DNA of 64,000 nucleotides from Aliiglaciecola sp. M165 (GCF_007197995.1 NZ_VKKH01000002.1:620001-684000), one strand, 5' to 3'; counted from the first letter of the stretch, positions 36,660 through 45,573 are shown. Made by a program: numbers and translations. The notes: generated by a model from the sequence alone, not told the origin.

Positions 36660-39266
36660 TTAGAACTTATAAGCCCCCTGCAGGTAAACAAAGCGGCCTT
36701 GACCACTGTGAATAGACTGCACATAGCCAACAAATTCATGATGACTGAAGGGCGGTTCTTCATTGAGAAGGTTTGTTGCACCTATGGTCAGCGTTGTATT
36801 TTCAATACCACGATAATTCACCACTAAGTCAACGGTGGTCCAAGCATCAACGGTCTTGTCTCCAAAACCCGAATCCGCATCACCATCAAACTCACCTATA
36901 TAGTTAATGGCAAGTGTGGCGCTGACATCATCTTGCATCCAGTCAAGGGAAGTCGTATGACGAATTTCCGGTTGCTCAAACTGACCTTCCTTGAGGTTAA
37001 GGCGTTTTCCACCACTAGCATCGGGTCTAAATTCCTCAAACTTCAACACGTAGTTCATCACAAACCCTAGTTTGAATTCACCCATGTCGGTATCCAGCTT
37101 GTAACCGACATCAAGATCCAATCCTGTGGTCTCCAAATCACCAATATTTTGGAATGAATCGAACACCCGCACCACTTCACCAGGATCGTTTGGATCTGCA
37201 GTAGGAATACGCTCAACAACGCTAGGATCGCCACCAAAGTTAGTAAAGACGAATTGGGTGTCGGAGTCGATGATATTTTCAATATCGTAGCTGTAATAAT
37301 CGATAGAGAAATCTAAGTTTTCGGTGACTTCATAAATCACACCCAGGTTATAGCTGGTTGATTCCTCAGGTCCCAAGTCAGGGTTACCCGCAAACACTGC
37401 GGTATATTCAGCGGGCTGACATCCCAAGCCAACCGCATTACAACGAACGGTATCAACCAGATTTGGCGACTCGTCTGTGCGACCTAATCCAAGTTGATGT
37501 AATGATGGTGCTCGGAACGCAGTGCCATAAGAACCGCGGAACGACAAGTTATCCAACGGAGACCATAAAAACGATACTTTCGGGTCGGTGGTGGTACCAA
37601 AATCACTATAATCTTCATACCTTACCGCAAGTTGAACTTCCAAATTATCCATTACTGGAATGGCAAATTCTGCAGCCAATGCTGTACTGTCTCGCTCGCC
37701 GTTCGCTTGGGTAGCTTCGGTACCAAATACATCACCTCGTAAGAATTGGTCGTCAGGATTATCGCTGATCGCTTCCTCGCGATATTCAGCTTTAACCGCC
37801 AACATCACGTCTCCACCATCAATTTCCATCAAGGGTCCAGAGAAGGTCAGATCAAATGTTTTGTTGGTAGACTTACCTACACGGGTGGTCGTCGTTTCAA
37901 TAAAGTCCAAAGATTCTTGGGTGTTTTGTGAGGGTTCAAAGGGGTTCCAAGACTCGTTATCAATGGCTTCCTGGATCCGTCGAGAATTGGGAAATCCGTC
38001 AACGCCGCGTTCGACCGATTCGCTCTTAATATAGCTGTACGCAGCTTCCCAATTCCAGGTTTCTAACTCCCCACTCATTCCAACGATTGTGCGGTAGTAA
38101 TCGGTATCCACGCGTTTTTCACGATTACCAATGTCTACCGTACGACGTCGCATCGTTAAGTCTTGACCAAAAAACGGATGAGTAGGATCGTTCGCAAAGG
38201 GATGATTTGCGTTATCACCGTCCATAAATAACTCGTTAAAACTCGGGCTACCCGCACCGCGAACTATCGACTTGGAATTTTGGCCGTTGAAATCGATAAA
38301 TGCCCGCAAGGAATCATTGATTTCGTAGCGTCCAAGGTAATTAAAGCTGAATCGCTCAGCATCAGGCACCATGGTCATAAAAGGTGCATAGTCGTAACGA
38401 CAAAGAATGTTAACACGATCTATATCCTCAGGTGCGCATCGATCATTACCAAATTCGTCAATGATCCGGTTGGTGGGATCAGAACGCAATGCAATAGTGC
38501 CTGGAATACCTGATGAACTTCTGAAATCTACTGCATCTGGGTCGTTAGGTCTTAACGCTGCCTGGTTTGATGAACGAGAAAAATCTCGGTCAGCATAAAG
38601 AATTTCTTCTCTGTCAAAATAATCCAAAATAAAAGTATGCTTGAATTTATCTTGGCTACTTCCCCAAATGAGGCTGATATTCTGCTCTTCACCACCGCCA
38701 TCTGCGGTGTCACCGTATTTGGCGGAAATTTCTGCACCTTCAAAATCATCACGCAACACCACGTTGATAACCCCTGCAATGGCGTCAGAGCCGTAAGTTG
38801 CTGAAGCGCCATCTTTGAGAATATCTACCCGCGCTATGGCCGACAGTGGAATGTTGTTGATATCAACAAAAGCCGTATCAATGCCCTTAGCAAATGGAGA
38901 CACCGAGACGCGACGACCGTTGATCAGAATAAGCGTAGAATCGGCACCCAAACCACGGAGCGACACGCTCGAGCCACCATTGGCAGTATCATCACTGCTA
39001 TTACCTTGTGTCGAAAACGTACCTTGTCCTGAAATGGGTAACTTAGTAAACAAACTGATTAAGTCTGTTACGCCCGTATTGGCGATTTGCGTTGCATCAA
39101 TGGAGGTGACCGGCGAAGGACCTTCCATATCAGTGCGCTTTATCAATGAACCGGTAACCGCAATTTTTTCAATGCTTTCGGTTTCTTGCGCGAATACCGT
39201 ATTGGAGCCCAGTGCGAGGCATACGGCGGAGGAGGTTACTGCTAACTTCAATATTGATTTATTCAT
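36660..39266 (-). CDS. TonB-dependent outer-membrane receptor
   Basis: An 868-residue outer-membrane receptor. Signal peptide to about residue 26 (VFAQ), then IEKIAVTGSLIKRTDMEGPS, the conserved start of the plug domain in the large receptor group common in Alteromonadales, and SVSLRGLGADSTLILINGRR, the plug signature, near residue 100. ATYGSDAIAGVINVVL follows, then a 22-stranded barrel region ending in the aromatic residue F. No signal-transducing N-terminal extension is visible. This group often imports peptides or oligosaccharides, not siderophores; with the S9 peptidase next door, peptides are the better guess. Substrate remains unknown. Confidence 0.93.
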   Translation of the reverse strand: MNKSILKLAVTSSAVCLALGSNTVFAQETESIEKIAVTGSLIKRTDMEGPSPVTSIDATQIANTGVTDLISLFTKLPISGQGTFSTQGNSSDDTANGGSSVSLRGLGADSTLILINGRRVSVSPFAKGIDTAFVDINNIPLSAIARVDILKDGASATYGSDAIAGVINVVLRDDFEGAEISAKYGDTADGGGEEQNISLIWGSSQDKFKHTFILDYFDREEILYADRDFSRSSNQAALRPNDPDAVDFRSSSGIPGTIALRSDPTNRIIDEFGNDRCAPEDIDRVNILCRYDYAPFMTMVPDAERFSFNYLGRYEINDSLRAFIDFNGQNSKSIVRGAGSPSFNELFMDGDNANHPFANDPTHPFFGQDLTMRRRTVDIGNREKRVDTDYYRTIVGMSGELETWNWEAAYSYIKSESVERGVDGFPNSRRIQEAIDNESWNPFEPSQNTQESLDFIETTTTRVGKSTNKTFDLTFSGPLMEIDGGDVMLAVKAEYREEAISDNPDDQFLRGDVFGTEATQANGERDSTALAAEFAIPVMDNLEVQLAVRYEDYSDFGTTTDPKVSFLWSPLDNLSFRGSYGTAFRAPSLHQLGLGRTDESPNLVDTVRCNAVGLGCQPAEYTAVFAGNPDLGPEESTSYNLGVIYEVTENLDFSIDYYSYDIENIIDSDTQFVFTNFGGDPSVVERIPTADPNDPGEVVRVFDSFQNIGDLETTGLDLDVGYKLDTDMGEFKLGFVMNYVLKFEEFRPDASGGKRLNLKEGQFEQPEIRHTTSLDWMQDDVSATLAINYIGEFDGDADSGFGDKTVDAWTTVDLVVNYRGIENTTLTIGATNLLNEEPPFSHHEFVGYVQSIHSGQGRFVYLQGAYKF

Positions 39267-39458
39267 GTGAATGTTCCCTAGTATTGATTAGTGTTCACAA
39301 ACCCCGTGAACTTTTTTGCAAGCAACTGTTTTTAAACAGCATGTTGGTTATAGCACAGGTGAATAAATTACTCTTGGGAAATTTTAGGAGCCGAGCTCAA
39401 CATTGTGTAAGTGAATATTTACAAACGTAAATTGACGCAGGAAAATGATGATTAATCG

Positions 39459-40055
39459 CTAGGATTCGTTGGTTTTTGATTGTAAATCTTTGATTAAACC
39501 GTTATCCAGACTATAAATCCAACTATGGATATGGAGTTTTTGACCTCTTGCAAGGGCATTCACAACAATAGCATTGTGACGAACATTTTTAGCCTGTTCG
39601 AGTACGTTTATTTCACATAAGCGGTCAGACTTTTGCTTGGCATTCAAAGGTGAAAGTTCTCCTTCGTATTGTTTCGCAATATCTCTGATATGCCCTAACC
39701 AATTACCGATCAGACCAAGGTGCTGCTCTTCAATCGCGGCGTCTACTCCGCCACAACCATAATGACCACACACAATGATGTGTTCGACTTTCAAAACGTC
39801 TACCGCATACTGCAGAACAGACAAGCAATTGAAATCAGTGTGCACAACCAGGTTGGCCACATTGCGATGCACAAAAACATCGCCTGGGGGTAAATCGACG
39901 ATCTGATTGGCAGGTACCCGGCTATCAGAACAACCTATCCATAAATATCGTGGCTTTTGCTGTTTGGCTAGCGATTCAAAGAACTCGGGGTTTTGACGCC
40001 GTGTGGTCTCAGACCATTTGCGGTTGTTTTCAAGTAACTGTTTGATTTCGCTCAT
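39459..40055 (-). CDS. can: Beta-class carbonic anhydrase
   Basis: Zinc enzyme interconverting CO2 and bicarbonate in the cytoplasm. The 198-residue product has the beta-class ligands C42 in WIGCSDSRVPANQI, with Asp and Arg of the catalytic dyad in the same motif, and H98/C101 in GHYGCGG. This length and motif set matches E. coli Can (220), minus a short C-terminal tail. Single gene, with no operon partner: the TonB receptor gene starts 193 bases downstream. Confidence 0.95.
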   Translation of the reverse strand: MSEIKQLLENNRKWSETTRRQNPEFFESLAKQQKPRYLWIGCSDSRVPANQIVDLPPGDVFVHRNVANLVVHTDFNCLSVLQYAVDVLKVEHIIVCGHYGCGGVDAAIEEQHLGLIGNWLGHIRDIAKQYEGELSPLNAKQKSDRLCEINVLEQAKNVRHNAIVVNALARGQKLHIHSWIYSLDNGLIKDLQSKTNES

Positions 40056-40158
40056 GGAATTAATCTAAGGCCTATTTGTTTATAATCATACAAGAAGTCA
40101 GAACATTCTGTTAGGAAAAAACCTGCATATAAGACCAGCACGCTTTTAGGACCTAAAT

Positions 40159-40192
40159 AACCCCAATCCTGGATAAGCAATGCCTGTAAGCG
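40159..40192 (+). repeat. Left-end copy of an interspersed repeat family
   Basis: AACCCCAATCCTGGATAAGC and the following 14 bases match 45579-45612 at 32 of 34 positions. Here no right-hand inverted end is found; instead a hairpin (TTTGCGAGC/GCTCGCAAA, 40202-40210 and 40226-40234) and an acetyltransferase remnant follow. Confidence 0.8.
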
Positions 40193-40251
40193 TCAGAGTA
40201 TTTTGCGAGCAAGGGCCAATGTTCCGCTCGCAAAGTCCTTTTTGCTGGATC

Positions 40252-40347
40252 ATGCTGCAAACCCACATTAGTAATACAAAAGCACAAGGGCTTTACGAAT
40301 CCCTTGGATATCAGCGCGATGAAGAATGTTACTACTATTATCTTTGA
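40252..40347 (+). pseudogene. C-terminal remnant of a GNAT acetyltransferase
   Basis: Frame 1 relative to ATG 40252 reads MLQTHISNTKAQGLYESLGY then QRDEECYYYYL and a stop at 40345-40347. This is the C-terminal signature of many GNAT enzymes (LxTHxxNxKAQxLYExLGYxRDxxxYxY.L). The acetyl-CoA-binding part that should precede it is absent; the frame upstream runs into the hairpin of a repeat copy. I read it as a gene fragment left after loss or replacement of its 5' part. The nucleotides and the protein pattern are seen directly; the history is inference. Confidence 0.75.
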
Positions 40348-40353
40348 TAGAAT

Positions 40354-40941
40354 TCAGACTAAGCCATTGGCCCATTTAGCTTCGAAATCGGCCAAAAGCT
40401 TTTCAAATTTTTTCTGACGCCTGTCTGCCCAAACCCAGGAAGCAGGCAAAAACAGCACACTCACACCAAGCATAACTTTACTTTTTCGCCACAGTTCATC
40501 CGTACTCATTCCATCACCAAAGTACAACGCAAATAGAAATCCAATGAAAATCAGCGGCGTGTAAAAACATATAACTTTGTTTACGTAAGCGATGCGTATA
40601 TTTTGTCGATATTGCAGTTTCATCCGTTCAACAAAATCTGCGGTACTGGCAGCATCGTTTGAAGAGCGCAAAGAATAACGACGCAACCAGACTAAATAGA
40701 AAAACCAAACGCTTAATAAAATAAACAGTACAGTGAAGCTGACAAATTCAGCTTTTGTCATTTTTTTCTCTACAAATAATAAAATAACCGGCAAAGATAT
40801 AACGGCTAACGCATCCAATAAAACATAGAAAAATTGCTTAAATCGCATTTTCCTCCATTGTTTTTTCAACGCCCCAACATCTACCTTACTCACACTTTGT
40901 TGCTGCCAAAGCTGCTCAAAATTGTCATGCTCATCGTTCAT
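40354..40941 (-). CDS. Membrane protein cotranscribed with ECF sigma factor, probable anti-sigma factor
   Basis: A 195-residue protein with an N-terminal cytoplasmic segment of about 35 residues (ending ALKKQWRKMRFKQ), then four hydrophobic segments (about 36-56, 64-84, 118-140 and 152-170) and a basic, charged tail. It overlaps the start of the upstream sigma factor gene by 11 bases. A short cytoplasmic N-terminus that could clamp the sigma factor, followed by membrane segments, is what an anti-sigma factor looks like, but there is no recognisable zinc-binding ASD motif. The role is inferred from position. Confidence 0.8.
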   Translation of the reverse strand: MNDEHDNFEQLWQQQSVSKVDVGALKKQWRKMRFKQFFYVLLDALAVISLPVILLFVEKKMTKAEFVSFTVLFILLSVWFFYLVWLRRYSLRSSNDAASTADFVERMKLQYRQNIRIAYVNKVICFYTPLIFIGFLFALYFGDGMSTDELWRKSKVMLGVSVLFLPASWVWADRRQKKFEKLLADFEAKWANGLV

Positions 40942-41431
40942 GTTGCATGCGCTCCATTAAAGTCTTTTTTGTACGATTTAGAATCACGCCTACGTTTCCT
41001 GAACTGATCCCGCATACCTGTGCAATCTCCTGATAACTCAGACCCTCCATGGCCATGGTAAAAATTTGTCTTGGTTGCAAAGCGAGAGCTCGAACTGAAT
41101 CCAAAAGTGCTTTAGTACTGGCCTGTTGACTCAGTTGTTGTTCTGAGCCTGGCATTAAACTCGCAAGCGGGCTTTCCACCTCACAGTAAGAATCATTGAA
41201 AGGCTGCTTGGCATGATAGGCGACATGAGAGACGGCTTTATTGTGAGCAACCCGCAATACATAGGTTTTTATAGAGCTGTCGCCTTTAAATCCTTTTAAG
41301 GCTTGCCAAACCGCCAAACTGATTTCCTGCAACAATTCCTGCTGCAAATGCGGGTTTGCCTCGTAACTGGATGCCACGCGGCTCAAAAGCGCACCGTATT
41401 CCTTAATAATGCTGTCAAAGTCTTGCTTCAA
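40931..41431 (-). CDS. ECF-type RNA polymerase sigma factor
   Basis: A 166-residue sigma-70 family factor without sigma 1.1 or sigma 3. Region 2 is LLQEISLAVWQALKGFKGDS with YVLRVAHNKAVSH; region 4 is ALQPRQIFTMAMEGLSYQEI then AQVCGISSGNVGVILNRTKK, a helix-turn-helix. The start is TTG at 41431 with AGGAA nine bases upstream; no in-frame ATG precedes. Its partner membrane protein overlaps by 11 bases. The signal and regulon are not known. It may drive the divergent PspB-like gene, which would fit an envelope-stress function, but no promoter motif is proven. Confidence 0.92.
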   Translation of the reverse strand: MKQDFDSIIKEYGALLSRVASSYEANPHLQQELLQEISLAVWQALKGFKGDSSIKTYVLRVAHNKAVSHVAYHAKQPFNDSYCEVESPLASLMPGSEQQLSQQASTKALLDSVRALALQPRQIFTMAMEGLSYQEIAQVCGISSGNVGVILNRTKKTLMERMQHER

Positions 41432-41598
41432 GCGATGGGTTCCTGCTCGTCAATGCTTTTTTGATGATGTCTGCATAGGGTAGTCTCGCCAACATTAAAT
41501 TTATTACATTTTTTTGTAATTTTTTTCGTTCACTAATGACTACTCATATTGAATGCATAGATTTTGTGCTTACGACTTCGATAAATAAGGAGAACATA

Positions 41599-41871
41599 AT
41601 GAATACTTTCTGGATAATAACCTTGCTTGTTTGCTGTTTCGCGGCCTATTTATATGCGGCGTGGTTAGACAACCAACATAATTGGAAGTTAGTAGATTGG
41701 TTCAATGGAAAAACCAGCAACCCTTTTAAGGTCAGTGAAAAAGCTCGTTATGAGAGATCTATCACCAAAAAAGATAAAGAAATTCAAGACTTAAAAGAAC
41801 GCATTCAAGTGCTTGAAAAAATTGTGACTGAACCTGCATACGAGTTAAATAAAAAAATAAATGCGCTATAA
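41599..41871 (+). CDS. PspB-like small membrane protein
   Basis: A 90-residue protein starting at ATG 41599, where AAGGAGA precedes by six bases; a longer open frame from 41536 has no comparable ribosome-binding site. One N-terminal hydrophobic segment (MNTFWIITLLVCCFAAYLYA) is followed by a charged C-terminal helix, KEIQDLKERIQVLEKIVTEP, likely a coiled coil. This pattern and the ERIQVLEKIVT wording resemble PspB and relatives of the phage-shock system. It is divergent from the ECF sigma gene across about 167 bases, so both may share control. PspA and PspC are not in the window. Confidence 0.7.
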   Translation: MNTFWIITLLVCCFAAYLYAAWLDNQHNWKLVDWFNGKTSNPFKVSEKARYERSITKKDKEIQDLKERIQVLEKIVTEPAYELNKKINAL

Positions 41872-41914
41872 CAAAACGGTGTGCGCTCAAATGTGGCAGC
41901 GCACACCGAGAAAC

Positions 41915-42340
41915 TTAGCCCTTACGAATTGCCAACCATGCACCGAGTCCGCAGGTTATCAACGGAGCAACCAGTTTGCCGAGCTGATGAATAAAAGCAT
42001 GGTCTGGGTGCATTACAATACCCATTGCACCATAGATAATCAGCCCTAAAGCGAAGACCATCGCGGTTCTGAAACCTGATCCTTGTGTTTTTAGCGTTAT
42101 CCAAAATGCCAACGCGATTGCCACAATGGCGGCCAAAAAGCTAGTTGTCAGCGCGACTTGAGGATCCTGCTCCATCAACTGCGCAATCTGGCCTTGTGAA
42201 AGACCATTTAGATCCTGGCCAGACATCCAATAAGACGTAATAAATGCCCCGCCAATAATGGTCAGAAGCAGATACCCCAGCCAACCAATCGTCACCCATT
42301 TAGCGGTTGTTTTAAGTGTAAGTTGCATTGAATTAGACAT
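41915..42340 (-). CDS. Four-helix membrane protein of unknown function, partner of XRE regulator
   Basis: A 141-residue protein with four hydrophobic segments (about 15-35, 62-82, 88-106 and 118-138). I do not recognise a family. It follows the XRE regulator gene by 48 bases on the same strand, and the regulator itself has a membrane part, so the two may form a membrane-associated sensor pair. This is inference from arrangement only. Confidence 0.75.
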   Translation of the reverse strand: MSNSMQLTLKTTAKWVTIGWLGYLLLTIIGGAFITSYWMSGQDLNGLSQGQIAQLMEQDPQVALTTSFLAAIVAIALAFWITLKTQGSGFRTAMVFALGLIIYGAMGIVMHPDHAFIHQLGKLVAPLITCGLGAWLAIRKG

Positions 42341-42388
42341 AATAATCCCCTTGGCAGTTAAGCCAATTGTTTAAAATTTAAAATGAAT

Positions 42389-42913
42389 TTAGTAAAAGTC
42401 GGAGCGTGAAATCAGGCCAGCTTTAAAGGCGCGATACCCCACGCCAGCCAGTCCAACAAGAAGGCCAATAGAAACTAAGTTTTTAAGTAAGGAGAATTGT
42501 TCTTGGTCGATACGATTCTCGGCATAAGCAGAAAAAACACCCCAAAAACCAAAAGCAGCAGCAAAAGCTACCATGAAAGCCGCGATCAACAAGCGTCTTT
42601 TTAACAGGGTTTGTGATATGGCTTGGGGTTCGTGTTCGTGTGATCCAGTTTGCACATTTTCGGACAACTTCATATTGTCAGACTCAACGGGTTCTGATTG
42701 CATTGGCAATGGCTGGTCAGCTAAAAGTGTGTCGCAGTCGACCTCTAATACTGAGGCAATACTTTTTACCGTTTCTTGCGATGCAACAGATTTAGCTTCA
42801 ACTCGCTGTAATGTGCGCAAGCTGATCCCTGCCATTTCTGATAGCTGAAGTTGCGACCAACATTTTTGGTCGCGTAGTTGCTTGATTCGTTTTGCGTTGA
42901 CTAACATTTTCAT
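42389..42913 (-). CDS. XRE-family regulator with membrane-anchored C-terminus
   Basis: A 174-residue protein. The N-terminal about 60 residues form a Cro/CI-type helix-turn-helix (KRIKQLRDQKCWSQLQLSEM, then AGISLRTLQRVE); a polar linker follows, and two hydrophobic segments (about 108-130 and 142-163) place the C-terminus in the membrane. Membrane-anchored XRE regulators of this design are found in many marine gammaproteobacteria; targets are unknown. AGGAAA precedes the ATG. A repeat-rich promoter region lies just upstream (42973-43017), probably its own operator. Confidence 0.85.
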   Translation of the reverse strand: MKMLVNAKRIKQLRDQKCWSQLQLSEMAGISLRTLQRVEAKSVASQETVKSIASVLEVDCDTLLADQPLPMQSEPVESDNMKLSENVQTGSHEHEPQAISQTLLKRRLLIAAFMVAFAAAFGFWGVFSAYAENRIDQEQFSLLKNLVSIGLLVGLAGVGYRAFKAGLISRSDFY

Positions 42914-42972
42914 TGTGTCGGTTTCCTGTGTTGTTGACCTGCTAAAAAGGTTAACAACCCAAACCGAATTTC

Positions 42973-43017
42973 AGTGACGACACTTATAAGTTAAAGGGAC
43001 GTCACTAATATGACACT
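42973..43017. promoter_or_regulatory. Inverted repeats upstream of the XRE regulator, putative operator
   Basis: AGTGACG (42973-42979) is inverted as CGTCACT (43000-43006), 20 bases apart, and a further TGACACT follows at 43011-43017. AGTGACGACACT (42973-42984) is itself AGTG-N4-CACT. The clustering of GTGAC/GTGTC half-sites 60-105 bases upstream of the regulator start suggests an autoregulatory operator. Confidence 0.5.
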
Positions 43018-43066
43018 TTGCCGACAGTGATGCAATCCCTGCATTTAATTCATTGAATTATATAGG

Positions 43067-43975
43067 TTAATTGGTTTTTATTGATTTTCGAAAAAACCAA
43101 TGAAGAGGTACTTTCCCCATCGCAATGGCATTACCAAAGAGCACAATGATCACACCGATAAGCGCTTGAAGTTGCCATTGATAACCTTCGAATAAGGTTG
43201 ATAGGAATAATGCAACTAAGGGGTACATCAATACCACGTAGGCAGCTTTGTCAGAACCAATTTGTTGCACCAGTTTCATAAACGCGCCAAAAGCAAGCAC
43301 CGAACCAAACACTGACAAAAACAGTAACGACAGCCAATAATCGGTAGCTTTAGGCAAAACGAATTCGGCACCACTGATAAACGCGTATCCATATAGAAAA
43401 ACAAGCGCATAGGTCATTGCCCAAAAATTCATTTGAATTACCGGCGTGCCGTGATCCAGGATCCGTTCAGAGACCACGTTGCCAATGGATGCGCATACAA
43501 AGGATATGCAGGCCAATAGGATCCCTAAGGTTAAATATTCAGTACTTTGTACCTTGTCAAATTCAGGTACAAAGATCATTGCCATTCCTAGCAAACCCAG
43601 TGTAGCGCCAACCAAGACTTCAATTCGAATTGGCTTTTTCAAAAACGCTCTGCGCATGAACACGTTGATATAAATGATGCACGAGCTCATCAAAGCGAGC
43701 ACCGCACTGATGATGTATTTTTGACTTTCGTACAAAAAGCTATAGTCCAGCGTGTACAGACTTAAGCCCACTGCAGCCATTTTGAAATGGATATGTAGCG
43801 GCAGTTTGAGTGGTAACTTTTTCACAACGCAAAAGATACCCAACAAAAGCGAAGCTAAGGTGAATCGATAGGCAACAGACAACACTGGTGCAACCTCACC
43901 TAACTGAAAGGTAATGGCAATCCAGGTTGAGCCCCATATCAGGGTGCAAATGACAAAAAGTTGGATATTCGACAC
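43067..43975 (-). CDS. EamA-family (drug/metabolite) transporter
   Basis: A 302-residue DMT-superfamily permease with ten hydrophobic segments in two EamA repeats (first starting FVICTLIWGSTWIAI, second near residue 150). Substrate unknown; members export amino acids or other small metabolites. The start is GTG at 43975. The protein ends in a basic tail (WFFRKSIKTN), placing the C-terminus in the cytoplasm. It is divergent from the M20 peptidase gene. Confidence 0.9.
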   Translation of the reverse strand: MSNIQLFVICTLIWGSTWIAITFQLGEVAPVLSVAYRFTLASLLLGIFCVVKKLPLKLPLHIHFKMAAVGLSLYTLDYSFLYESQKYIISAVLALMSSCIIYINVFMRRAFLKKPIRIEVLVGATLGLLGMAMIFVPEFDKVQSTEYLTLGILLACISFVCASIGNVVSERILDHGTPVIQMNFWAMTYALVFLYGYAFISGAEFVLPKATDYWLSLLFLSVFGSVLAFGAFMKLVQQIGSDKAAYVVLMYPLVALFLSTLFEGYQWQLQALIGVIIVLFGNAIAMGKVPLHWFFRKSIKTN

Positions 43976-44109
43976 GATTGATACACTATGACGTTACAGG
44001 TAAGCAGGGTAACAAAAGTCTGAGTTGCTAACACAAGACTTTATCGTTATATCATGTTTATACTAAGTCGCATTGGTTTGCATCACAGACAAGTTTGGGT
44101 TTCAGCAAA

Positions 44110-45573
44110 ATGAAAAAGTTCTTTTTAGGGTTTGGTCTGGGTGTTGTGGTGTTAGCCATTGTGATGTTAGCTCGAGCACATTGGCTTTTCCCAGATACAC
44201 AAATAGACGTTGTGCAACTAACACCGAATTTGAACGTCGATCAATCCGATGCCATCGCCCGTTTCGCCAAATCTATTCAATTTCAAACCATCTCCTACGA
44301 CGATCCAAAAAAGTTGGACAACGAGGCATTTACCGGCATTCGCGCCCATATTCAACAGAGTTTCCCTTTGATCCATCAATTCGCCAAACATCAAGTATTC
44401 AATCAGCACAGTTTGCTATATGAGTTTACTGGCTCAGACAGCAGCTTGAAGCCGGCTTTGTTTATGGGGCATCTGGATGTTGTGCCAGTCGATGAAGTCA
44501 CACAAGACCAATGGCAGCAACCACCATTTAGTGGAGCAGTGGTCGACGATATCGTTTGGGGCAGGGGCACAATCGACGACAAAGTCACTGTTTTTGCGTT
44601 GTTGGAGTCAATGGAGGCGATGCTCAAAGAAGGGGTTCAGCTCAAACGAACTGTGTATTTTGCCTTTGGACATGATGAAGAAATTGGTGGCAAACAGGGC
44701 GCGAAAAAAATCGCTGAGCATTTTAAGCAACAGGGCATACAATTTGAGTTTGTCTTGGACGAGGGCGGTGCGATCACAGAGGGTATTGTCAAGGGTGTAG
44801 AACATCCCGTGGCAATGATCGGCATAGCCGAAAAAGGGTTTGTAAACATTCAACTTACCGTTAATTCTGATGGAGGCCACTCTTCGCAGCCACCCAACCA
44901 GACGGCATTGGGGATCTTAAGCCAGGCAATTGTTAATTTGGAAAACAATCAATTTGAAACAGATTTTTCATACAGCCAAAAAACCTTTAAAAAGATTGGC
45001 TATTACGCACCGTTGAGTGCGCGCATCCCTCTTGCCAATATGTGGCTGTTAGAGCCTGTCGTTAAAAACGTCATGCTCAGCTCACCCACCACCGCAGCCA
45101 GCATCCGCTCAACCATTGCAGCCACAATGGCGAGCGGCAGCTCAAAGTCTAACATTTTGCCGACTCAGGCCAGTGCGGTAGTGAACATTAGAATTTTCCC
45201 TGGAGAAAGCGTCGCATCAGTAAAACAGCATGTGATCAACGCGATTGATGATCCCAGGGTGGAAGTTGACACCTTCATGGAAAATGAACCCTCTGCGGTA
45301 TCTCCAACCGATAGCTTGGGCTTTAACTTGATAGAAAAACATATTCGCCAATTGGACAACGAGGTTCTCGTCGCTCCATATTTGGTTGTTGGAGGCACGG
45401 ATTCAAAACATTTTTACGGATTGTCAGACAACATTTACCGTTTCATGATGGTTAGACTGGACCAGCAAGGATTAAAACGTTTCCATGGCGTAAACGAACA
45501 GCTTCCGGTCAAGGATTACATGAATGCCATCGCGTTTTTTCACGGGTTGCTAATGGAAACCGCCGCACAGTAG
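44110..45573 (+). CDS. M20 family peptidase, membrane-anchored
   Basis: A 487-residue zinc peptidase of the carboxypeptidase S/Gly-X type. One N-terminal hydrophobic helix (FFLGFGLGVVVLAIVMLARA) anchors it or acts as an uncleaved signal. Zinc-ligand motifs follow: GHLDVVPVDE near residue 126, WGRGTIDDK near 156, and FGHDEEIGG near 190, with the dimerisation domain after about 230 and the last His in GGTDSKHFYG. The start is taken as ATG 44110; an in-frame TTG lies 15 bases before. No partner genes. Probably cleaves small peptides or N-acyl amino acids facing the periplasm. Confidence 0.9.
   Translation: MKKFFLGFGLGVVVLAIVMLARAHWLFPDTQIDVVQLTPNLNVDQSDAIARFAKSIQFQTISYDDPKKLDNEAFTGIRAHIQQSFPLIHQFAKHQVFNQHSLLYEFTGSDSSLKPALFMGHLDVVPVDEVTQDQWQQPPFSGAVVDDIVWGRGTIDDKVTVFALLESMEAMLKEGVQLKRTVYFAFGHDEEIGGKQGAKKIAEHFKQQGIQFEFVLDEGGAITEGIVKGVEHPVAMIGIAEKGFVNIQLTVNSDGGHSSQPPNQTALGILSQAIVNLENNQFETDFSYSQKTFKKIGYYAPLSARIPLANMWLLEPVVKNVMLSSPTTAASIRSTIAATMASGSSKSNILPTQASAVVNIRIFPGESVASVKQHVINAIDDPRVEVDTFMENEPSAVSPTDSLGFNLIEKHIRQLDNEVLVAPYLVVGGTDSKHFYGLSDNIYRFMMVRLDQQGLKRFHGVNEQLPVKDYMNAIAFFHGLLMETAAQ

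Noticed and set aside
38815-39270. 151-codon plus-strand frame antisense to the TonB receptor start
   Set aside because: It mirrors the codon pattern of the receptor gene on the other strand; no independent signals.
40219-40251. Extending the acetyltransferase remnant upstream to ATG 40219
   Set aside because: The added codons (MFRSQSPFCWI) overlap a hairpin of the repeat region and do not resemble an acetyl-CoA-binding loop.
41432-41598. A specific ECF promoter shared by the sigma gene and the PspB-like gene
   Set aside because: TGTAAT and T-rich stretches occur on both strands but no -35/-10 pair is convincing enough to name.
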